From NCBI GenBank assembly GCA_964017155.1, contig OZ024863.1, positions 41,172,617-41,236,616 on the forward strand: a stretch of DNA of 64,000 nt, written 5' to 3'. Position numbers and translations under genes: made by a program. This stretch comes from Oasisia sp. SBJ-2009. Its lineage: Eukaryota > Annelida > Polychaeta > Sabellida > Siboglinidae. Positions 49,301 to 60,600 of the stretch are shown piece by piece. The notes beneath the pieces were generated by a model, which was not told the DNA's origin, did not search any database, and was given only the letters and a program-made list of their open reading frames with translations. Within the stretch, counting starts at the first letter, position 1. Every line of letters begins with the position of its first letter.

Positions 49301-52300
49301 CACTCTTGTGTTTTCAAGTGTCCTGTCACTCTTGTGGTTTCAAGTGTCCTGTCACTCTTGCGATTTCAAGTGTCCTGTCACTCCTGTGTTTCAAATGTCC
49401 TGTCACTCTTGCATTTTTAAGTGTCCTGTCACTCCTGTGTGTTTTCAAGTGTCCTGTCAGTTCTATGTTTTCATGTGTCCTGTCACTCCTGTGTTTTCAA
49501 GTGTCACTCCTGTGTTTTCAAGTGTCCTGTCACTCCTGTCTTTTCAAGTGTCCTGTCACTCCTGTGTTTCAGAGTTTCAATTCGAAGTACGTCCAGATAG
49601 TGGAGGAGCGCCTGAACGAGGCCCTGACAACCTATGAGAAGACGTACGACGGCTCCTGTCCCCGCAGGTCACACCGCAGGTGGGTGGACTGTCACACGGG
49701 TCTGTGTTGTTAAAAAGAAATTATAAATAACCACAGCATTCATGTATTTATGTTTTAGATTAATTGATAGATTTATATATATATATTTACGTACACAGTT
49801 TTAGTAAAGGTTTTAGTTTTATATTAATTTATATAATTTACATACCAAGTTTTAGTACTATACATCTTAAAAGCAGTGTTTAATTTATTTTAAATACATT
49901 AATATAATTTACATACAAAGAGGTTTACTAGTATATCCTGTAACAACAAATTAATATGATTTATATTCATTTATACAATTTACATTTCTATTTATTAATA
50001 TAAATTTTGTATATTTCTTGTGCAGCGCATCGATCCGCCATGCGGGAATTAGCGCTATATAAAAACTGTATAGTTGTATTATTTCCTCTCAAGAGACTGT
50101 ACTGACTGTTCTGTATATTTTGGGTGCTTCCTGCAGCCTTCGTCAGCACACTGACATTATGGTTATGTCACATGACCTAAATCACGTGACACTAGCAGGA
50201 GCCAGACTGGTGGAAGCTCCATTCTCATAAACGACAATCTTTGTGTTGTTTTATGCATTGGTTTTTGGTAGGTCACAAGTAGGAATAAAATTAATTTAGA
50301 ATGAGATTATTGTACTTGAGAGCCGCCAGGAGGGGATGGATCCACCGTGTTGGTATTAGCAGCTGGTTGCTGTGTGATGTGTTGTAGACAGCCTCGGAAG
50401 GATGTGTTTGTTCCCATCCACCTCTATGGTCAGCTTGTCCAACACAAGCAGGGCTTCATGCTGTTACAACAACAGGTGAGTTGTTGAATATATTGTTCAT
50501 GGCTCCAATAATGGTTTATTGTAGTATAATTTAACTTACTTTCAAGTTTAATTGTCAAAGATGACTTTGACATTTCAACCCGTCAGCTACGGACCTTGTT
50601 CACGTACTGGTGTCACGTGTGTTGCCTCAGATTTCACCGAAATCTGAGGCAACACACGTGACACCAGTACGTAAACAAGGCCCGTAGATGACGGGTCGAA
50701 ACGTCGTAGTCATCTTCGACAGTTAAGTTCCAAAGTAACTTAAATTATACTACAATAAACAGGTTAGATGTCTGACACAAGCAAGACCTCAAGTCTATAT
50801 GTTCATTCTCAGCAAACATCCACAATCACACATATGTTCTATTTCATTGACAGTACGCTTCAGAAATATTCTTAACATAATGTCAATACATGATGAATCA
50901 GACATGATACATTTTTGTAATAGTACACAGACGGATGTCAGATATTGCTGAAAAGGGGGCGTATGTTAATTAGGGCGTGTACGGTTAGTTGAATAAATAC
51001 AGTATTAATATGGTGTCTTTGTTTTTAACACTCTATCCGCGGAGAAAAACTACAGTTTAAAGAAATACCCAGTCCAAACACTTGTTCTGTGGTAAGTTTA
51101 TATTGTATCTAACTCGTAATAATTTCTGCTTTCTTGTGGCAGGAATACCTGTGTGAATTCTTCAACATTATCCGTCAACTGCCGATGAAGACGGAGGAAC
51201 AGGTGCTGAAGGTCAAGGCCGCACTCTGGGCTGTCGTAAGTTCACCGTTTCTTTTTGGTTATACTACAGTACAGACAGACGTAGAATACGCTACAACCAA
51301 GTAAACAGTATGAGCGGGGTGTGATGCCATAATGATTTCACTCTACAGAACAGGGTCCGTACGAGGCCTTGAAAAGCCTTGAATTTGATTGGACCAAATT
51401 CAAGGCCTTGAAATCCTTGAATTTTACAAAGTAGTCTTGAAAAGTCTTGAATTTAATTGTGGTCAATAAGGTATCGTTTTGACTCAATTGTTGTGACGAA
51501 TAACAGCCAGAAAAGGAAAAGCTTATGCACAAAATTAACTCGTGTGCACATTGGGCAATTGACATTTCATTGTGGTCGGCGCCATTGTTTTCTTAGTCGA
51601 GTAAAAATTGTAATGTTAACTTAATTTACTGCGCTGAAAAGTACATATGTTGTTAAAACAGTCTTGAATTTCTTTTTTAAATAGCCTTGAAAAGTCTTGA
51701 ATAGCCTTGAATTTCGAATGTCCGGATGTGTCGGGACCTTGATAGAAGAGTCAATTTTTTAAAGGCAAGAGGCCATTAATTTAACTTGTGGTTAATGTCA
51801 CTCATTAGATGTTTTGTCATGGTTTCAGGGTCACATTGGTACATCCATTTGGGGTGTTGGCCTGCTGAAGGACGAAAACATTGTGCCAGAAATCATCAAG
51901 TTGGCTGAAGAATGTGGTGTCTTTTCAGTCCGAGGGTAGGTCCAATCTGTTATGCTACAGAGTTTGTGGAATTTACCTTGTATTTTGCATATTGTAAAAT
52001 GTATATTTCTGGTGATGCTTTTCAGTCATATAGCAGTAAATATTTACTGTATCGATTTTGCATCATTAGTCCCCTATCAATTACGCTAAGTGGTTGGTTT
52101 GTTATTTATTTATTGTAGTCAAACATTGTTACATTTTTATGTAGTAGTGATGGATGGGTGAACGGGAGGATGGCGCCATTGTGTATGTGTATTTTGTTCT
52201 CAATGTAATATAGACAAGTAATATAACTAAGGCATACATGTAAACATATAGAAAATTTTAAAGTAGGAGAATCTATTAATTAAGACTAACATTCAGTCGC

Positions 52301-54568
52301 CATCATAGGAGCAACCTCAGGGTAGAGCAGTTGTCTACCTTTTGTAAAAATTATTAATTGCTATAATCTGTAGCATAGCATATCAGTGGCGCATTGGTTA
52401 GGGGTTTGGAGTCTCGACTGCGCTGCCATTTTAAACCTTGGGCAAGTTTTTTCACCCTACATTGCTCCAGGTCACTCAGCAGAATTAACCTGGCTGTAGA
52501 CAGTGGTAGATATTATTATGATGCATTAAATTAAGCTGCTTTTCCAGAGAAACCAAGATGGTGTTTAGTTAAACAGGTCTGCCAGGTAGTAAAGTGTAAA
52601 GCGTTTTGAGCAATCCTGAGAATTGGATACTGCGCTATATAAAAAAGAAAAGAAAAAAGGCAAGTTCTTATATAGCGCAGTATCCAGTCCTCAGGATCAC
52701 TCAAAGCGCTTTACACTTCACTTCCCTGACAGACCTGTTCACTCAGACACCATCTCGGCTTCTCTGTGAAGGATCCACTGTCTATAGTTAGATGCTCATA
52801 TATACAGCTGAGTGAACTGGAGCAATGTAGAGTGAAAAACTTGCCCAAGGTTTTAACACCGCAGCACAGGATTCTCGTAGTCGAGAGTCTGAAGCTCTAC
52901 CTCTGCGTGTATTAATGCATCATTGACAGATGACATGACTATTGCAGCACAGCGTACTACGTGCTGGGTCTGATCGCGTCGACCAACCGCGGCGTGTACA
53001 TCCTGCATGAGCTGGGTTGGGAGGCCGTGAAACACCGTCGGGGCGAGGAGTGGCCAGTGATAGACGAGGAGGAGGAGGATGACTCGGAGACGCTTGAGAT
53101 GATGCTGGAGACAGAGGACAGCATGACGAGCTTCGGGAGCGCGAGCGACGCTCTGAAGACGCAGAAACAACTGACACCGACTCGAACCGCGAGGGTCCGC
53201 TCGGACTCAAACTGTGAGACGGTCAGTTCACCGTCGTTTCACAGCTCCAGTCCGCGTGTGTCGTTTCTCATCGACCCGTCGACGTCACCGGCGAAGTCGC
53301 CGTCGAATATCGATTCGAGCACCGTGATGCTGAGTTCCGTGAGTGTCGAATCGAGTTCGTTCCACAGCGGTGATCAGTTGTGTACGATCATGGAGCATCA
53401 CAGTAGTGACAGCGACGAGGACGGGACGAGGGACACACGCAGCGAGAAGGCAGGGAGCACTTGTAAGGCTGTCGAAGACGTGTCGAGTCACCACCGACGC
53501 AGTGCGTCGGAACGTCGTGCCAATCGACAGGGGAGTCACTCTCCAGCCCCGGCTGTACACTTCAAGTTGGTGGACATCGGCAAGGACCGCAGGGACGTTG
53601 GGATGGGGGACACGGGGGGAGAGAAAGGGGGAGGGGTGGTGGGGAACGGAACGGCGGTTGCCGTCGGCGATAAAGAACAGCCTTGTGTTGTGTTGGAGAT
53701 CATTGAAGAGAGGACAGACTGTGCTGCGAAGGATGATAACAACGTAAAGACAGCAACGGCGTCGATAGTGAATACTGTGATAACGAAACCGCGATCAGAC
53801 AGTCTAAATACTGACACCACCACCAGTGGCTTCAGCTCGTACGAGTCGGGGCCATGCATCATGACGGAATCAACAAGACTCACCCCGATTCCCAGCACGG
53901 ATTCGGTGCACACCGATGCCGAGCAGCAGCACACAGCGCCCCCTACCCCGTCGCCCCGCGAGGGTGGGGATATCCACCAGCCGATCCACCCCAGCGAGGT
54001 CCTGCGCAAACTCGCGAATCTGAAGCGAATTCCGAGCTTGAAGCGGCGCTACTCGAACCCGGTTCTCGGGCACGTGTCGCATCGAGTGAATGTGGAGGAG
54101 TGCGAACACTTCGCTGCCACCTACATGTACATGCCGTCGCGCGGCACGCAGGGGTACGCCACCTTGAGGGCGCTGCAGAAACAACGGACGCGGAGTCTCG
54201 AGGAGACCGCAGAGACCGAGAAGGGAAACACAGCCAGTCTCTTTCAACAGTCGCCTGCACAGATGAAGTCTCGCAGTCTCGACTTCCGACTGGGACGACC
54301 CAAGTAAGGCGGCTTACATTGTCTGTTTGTTTGTATTATAAAATCGTGTGAGTTATAAACTCTGTCTGTTATAATATGTTGACCACCTAAATGTGGTCTA
54401 ATAAATAATTGTTTGTTGAAATAAAAATGTTTAGGGGAAACACTTCCTTTATATAATAATAAATAACAATACAATTTATTTGTATAGCGCCCGAATCAAC
54501 AGTATTGCTCTCAGGCGCTTTACATAAATATACAAATAGTAGCCAAAATTGGATGATAAATTATTATT

Positions 54569-54633
<65 letters not shown>

Positions 54634-57600
54634 ATTATAAATATAAGCCTATACGTGAAACAGTAAAATAATATAGTATAGTCGTTACATTAAATATTAT
54701 TCCTCAGTATGCTAAAATAAAACAATAAAAGGTATATGATTAAAAAAATAACTATATGGTTGTGCACTACTTAAGAATAAAATTATTGGATTCAGAATTT
54801 GTTGCTGCATCAGTAAAACACATTTGGTCTGTAAAAACATTATCTGACTACTGCTTCGGGTTTTTAAACACAATTTAGTTGGCGAAAACTGACAACCTTC
54901 TTATCAAAAAGGTACGTTTTCAACACTTTATATGATTATATGAAATTGTGTGTAGCTAAGAACCCATTGTAAACATTTAAATGAGACACCTGATTAGCTA
55001 AATTTAACTTTCTCCCTGTGGTCACATCGACCAATGAAATGTATTGAACTTTAACCCAGTTATACAAACCAGTGAGATGCTCAACTGATCAACATAAAGC
55101 TTTGTTAATATTCCGGGGGAAAGTTGCACAAAATATGTAATGATTTGTGAACACTATATAATAATAATAATATCACAACATATTACAATTTAAAAAACAA
55201 AAACAAATATGTATACAATAAGACAAATATTAGTGTTATAAAATAAATGTAAAACAAACATGTATAGCATAGGTATATAAATAAATAAAATTAGTACGGT
55301 AGTAAATAGCGTAGCACTTTTAAATAAATAAATAAATTACGTATTAGTTATAAAAATACATAATAATCGGTCTAGTGTATAATTACATCACAATGATACT
55401 GATAAATGACAGTATATGTATAATTATTATTAGTAATAAATAGTTTAATATATGTTAAACAAAAATTATGTAACAATAATACCAATAAATAAGTGTATAA
55501 TTATGTATGTATTATGTATAATTATGTGTCATAACACTCACCATGCTGTGCCTGTTGTTCAGTTTCATGTCAGCCGGCCTCAGCAAGTCTCAACTGGGAT
55601 CAGAGGGGGAGGAAATCCAGACATTGAACCGAGTCGCCTCGGCTGCGAACCTCATGAGGCACATGACAGCCGGGGGAAGGGCAGAGTACATCGGTGTCGC
55701 CCTGCCCATCGACGTCTCTATGATGTTTGAGGTAAGACAGGCATATGGGCACGTTTTTTCACTCTATATTGTTCCAGTTCACTCAGCTGTATAAATGAGT
55801 ACCTGGCTATAGACATAGGTGGGTCTTCTCGCATTAATTGCAGTGTGGCTGTATGCTTCCCATAGAAGTTGAGATGGTGTCTGATTGAACTGCCAGGGAG
55901 TAAAGTGTAAAGCGCTTTGAGCAGTCCTGAGGATTGGTTACTGTGCAATATAAAAACTTACCTTTACTTTTTACTTTTACTCTCTCTACACTGTAAGGCA
56001 AAGAAGTATCATCCCACCAATAAATGTGTCTATTCTATTTTGTTTGAGCTAAGACAGGCAGAGAGGAATGCCTTTACTGACTCAGATAGCACTGAATATT
56101 GTGTTGCCTCTTCTTCTTCTTCCATATACTGGACTGGTCCCTTTCAGGGGATTAAAAGTCCAATCGAAGCTTGTGCACTTGGGGACGGGCGGTGTATCTT
56201 TTAAAACAGTTAATAAAAAAACGTTAATAAAGTTATTCTGTGGACCTCTGGTGATTAAAAAAAGTATTATTATGATGTACAAAGACATCTCCCCATAGTC
56301 TTATGAAGAAATTAAAGCAGATGTTAAGGCATGAAGGCCAGCCCTGAAAGCCTCTGGGCATGTGGTGGCTGATACCACTGTGTAAGGGTTGCAGGAAAAA
56401 ATGAATGTTAAAGGGCTGGGTGGTCTGCCCTTGCATGTCGAAAACGCTGGGCTCCCCGCTTTCTGGGGTCACTAAGGTTTCAGAGTACTGTAGAGTTATG
56501 TTGTGTTATTGTTTTTATCTCTATCTGCCAGGTACACGAGGGTGAAGACGAGAGATCAGAAAGCTCTACAGCGACAAAGGGTGAGTGTACACGAATCATG
56601 TCATTTACTTTCACCATAATTACCAGTATCATGCATCAACAATCTAAGAAAAGAATGCTGCCTAAACAAATGTGATTAATCAACATTTTGTTGTCTGATT
56701 CCAAATGAGACATCAGTACTCTTTGTTGTAGTCAATCGCCGAAAATAGTCATAAGTGATAAGAGCAATATTAGACATGCAGAAAATCATAAACATACCGT
56801 TTTATTTCATTGTGAGAAATATTTGTTATTAAAATTGTTATCATATTTTGTATAACAAATTAGCAGAGTCAGCGTTATTTATTATTATCACTAAGAAATG
56901 TAGCACTTATCACGTTCCAGAGTCCTGTATCATGGAAGCTTGCAACAAGTTGTCTGTGCTGGCCACTAGAGGCGCTGCAGTCAGTGACAACGGCATGGAG
57001 TATCACAGTCGTGTCACTTGTCTCGTGTGTCAACGTCTGCGACCCCAGGACGTGTCCGAGAGCAGCGTGCAGAGGGGTAAGTTGTGACTGACTCGTTAAA
57101 TACACCTGGTGGCAGATACCGGTACTAAAAGGCAGTTTTAGTCGCAATCTTTTTGGGGAAATTGGAGTTCATTTGATGAGTTTTTTCTTATGTTGAAATT
57201 AACTTGGATCGTTTAGGGTGAATCTGCTTGTTTGGTAGAGGAAGTAGATAATGACATGCTTCCTTAGTTATTTCTTTCAGATTATTTAAGTTGTCTGTGT
57301 TCGAATTTAATGTACATGAGTATATCTAACCAATGTGATTGTGGCAATTTTCATTGTTTTTAGTTAACTATCAATCGATCAACTTTACTTTTTTCTTTTC
57401 TTTTTCAATTTAATGTTTTAGATTTTTGCAAAGCTATAAAGCACTTCTACCCTAGAACAGTTATTTCAATGGTGTGTGTATAAGAAATTAGTTGTATCCA
57501 TTAGTTGTCTCAGTATTATTGCACTGAGTGTGTCTGACTTTGAAACAATGTAAGTGTGTCTCCTATTAGGAGCTGATATCTACTTGGCCCTCTTTTCATT

Positions 57601-60600
57601 GCTTCCTTTAAGATCAAATTCCCTAGGCGTGTCATTGATACATGTGTTAGATGATGATACATGTGTTAGATGATGATACTGGTGTTTTGTTTTGTTATTT
57701 ATTTAGCGTTAGTAGCAGGTCTTCTCTACCCTTGGCACATTCCTTTCAAAAATATTCCTCTTAACATCAGCCAATGAAATCGCTCCCTGGACATATTGTT
57801 CAAACCAGGTCAGGTGACCATAATATAAACATTTTTAGTCTATGTTCATGATGCGAATGGGTTGTTATATTGGGAATTCCACCAGGCATGTATCCGTCGT
57901 CAAATTATTCCCACAGTTGACACAGTTTCGAATGGCGAGGTCAGTTGCTATAGAGGTCACTCCCAAAGTTTTTAGAGGTGATTGGCCAGGGGTATCAAAA
58001 ATAATAAAGTTTAGTCACTTCACTGGCAGCCAAAGCGGCTGAATAGTACAATAAGAACATTATGGTTAATAACAAATTCATTAATGTATATTAGTAAAAC
58101 TATTTATGAAAGCATAACAATATATGAAAGTGTTACTAATTAGAATGTCTAGTAAAATTAAAACGATAAAAATGTCGGATAGTAAAACTGTAAATGTTCT
58201 CTAATATGAATATATACATTTAGATAAATTAAAGCATAAAATAAAACAAAATAAAAAATATTTAGCAAAATATATTATTATAACAACATATTATTATAAC
58301 AAAATTTACAATTCGTTAAAATAGTATAAAATAGATCAATTGAATAAATAGCTAAAAAGATTCACAGTTCAAAGCCAGTAATGTTCGTATGTAAATAGAG
58401 AAGTCCATTCACTGCCAATTAGTTTAGTTTCGGCCCCTGTCTGTTGGTGTATCGTGCCATGGGTATTTGTAATCTAGTTTTTGTTCTTACGAACCGCTTG
58501 TTATCGTCAGACGAAGGTGATTCCACTGAAGACGTCCAACTCATCTCTCCGCTGTCTGACCGAAGTGGACGTTCCCATAGCAACAGCTGCTGTGACGGCA
58601 GCCCCCCGTGTCCCAGCAGCGTCAACGGCTCAGTCGAGTCACGTAAGTGTCACCCTATGACTCAGTCACAGTTTGTAGTGTCAAGATGTTGACAAGAAAG
58701 CCTCCCGATTTCTTGTGGGTCGGTTTCAATTGTCGACTTTCATTTAAAATTCATATAGAAAATGGCAAGGCCAACATAATATTTATTAACCCTCTAGACC
58801 TTGAACGGCCACACGCCTGATTCCTGTCACAATGCATGAAGATGGTATTGTCGTTTGGATTCTTTAGTTTATCCATACTGCATTTGTATTAAACAGGATT
58901 AAATGAGCATTATTTAAAACTAGGGGCAGAGAACCTAGATAACATATAATTGTAAGCAAACACACCAGGAAAGAGAGAGACACATTCCTCATGTTTATAT
59001 GTTGTTTTGTATAATACCACCATATGCAGCATTCAAATATCATTCAGATAAACGTAGCCTGCAATGTTAAGACAGAGACTCAGATGATGTAACCAGTTCT
59101 ATAGGGTTAAAGTGTTGGCTGTGACCTTTGGCCTGGAAAATTATCAATGTTTTATAAGATAATTTCAAGGGTAGTCTGAGAGTGAGTACATTCTGTACAA
59201 ATAGAGCCTTTAGTTATAGACTTTCACCAAGTTAGTTATAATCTCAGTTATCTCACCCTGTCGACTTCAACGGGAGAGGAATTTGAAACACAGGTTTTCG
59301 GAGGATATATCTGAGAATGATTTTAGTGCGTTGTATATTTTTTGGCAGGTGATGGTTTAAATATTTTTTAACTGTCCTTGCAGTAACACCGTGTGTTGTT
59401 CATTGTGTTTGTAGCGTCAAGACTTCTTTACGACAACAGCGTTGAGAGTCGGACACAAACTCGCAAGGAGGTGCTCAAGTTGATTGTAGATCTCAGCAGC
59501 TCTGTTGGTGTGAAGGGCTCAGAGCAAGGCCTGCTCATGTAAGTAGTGACAAACCCAGTACACACCCATGCAGTGTGTTGAAACCAATGGTAGAAGTTAT
59601 CAACCGTACAGTGGTAGACGCGCAGTACAGTGCCAGAGTGTTAATCGAGAGGATGGTAGTTCACTCCCATCTGCCAACATTAAAAAAATTAAGCTATTCC
59701 ATTCCTTTTGTGTTGCCTTTATCTTTCAGTAGAGACACTGTAAGTGGTTGGTCCTTTCTCTCAAGTATCTACGACTCATGAAATAAACGATCACACAGTA
59801 AATGTAAATTAGAACAGGTAAACTAAAAATGTCACAATCTTGGCTATGGGCCGGGGACAAACGACATGGAGCTGAAACTGTCTGCTGACTTTTATTTGTA
59901 GCCTGAAGCAGAAGTTTGCAAATGCATTCCAAGACGCGTGTCTCTACTCAGAGGTGTGTTGTCTGCTGTCTCACTACAACTACAGACTCAACGCACGCCA
60001 CTTCATCCAGGAACTCTTTCAGGACGTCAACTTCGACAAGGTACGACGTCTTTCTTCCTGTTGCCGTAGCACAGTGGGTAGCGTGCCGAACTCTCAACTG
60101 GGAGAAACCGGGTTCAGATCATGTGCCACCGTTTCACAACTTTCTTCACTCAGCATTGATCCAGTTCACTCAGCCGTACGAATGAATACCTGGCCATAGA
60201 GAGTGATGGATATTTGTTTATGAATAGGCTTTGCAGAGTGGCTGAATGCTTCCCAGAGATGCTGAGATGGTGTTTGATTGAACAGATCTGCCACAGTATA
60301 TAAAGCGCGTTGAGGTGTTTTAAGGACTGCATATTGTGCTATATAAGAACATAGTTGGTTTTGCATGCCTACACATTTTCAATCCCATTCGTGTGAAACT
60401 GACAAAACTGTGGAAATCCCTGCTGTGTTTTGTTTTTTCTTAATATAAATTTGACAAAATCTTACTGTTATTCGGGGTGTAGGGGTACTTTTTTCAACGA
60501 ATAACTTACAGTGCATACTTAAACACTGATATTAATGACTATGACAATCGCCATGCCAGTAAGCAACTGACGATAAAATTGACCGTGACGTCATCTACAC

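Noticed and set aside
48666..49713. Cys/Pro/Val-rich proteins of about 105-226 residues over the minisatellite
   Set aside because: Products of a stop-free 26-bp repeat in all three frames; only 49573-49679 is exon.
53536..54260. Open frames of 105-157 residues on the minus strand
   Set aside because: Antisense to the GC-rich RICTOR exon 28; no family similarity and no splice context.
54304..54310. RICTOR ending at the TAA after RLGRPK
   Set aside because: The TAA is part of the donor AA|GTAAGG; downstream exons 29-35 encode the conserved C-terminal domain in phase.
60060..60130. Functional tRNA gene
   Set aside because: The A- and B-box-like blocks belong to a SINE head; no full cloverleaf or acceptor stem, and SINE body follows directly.
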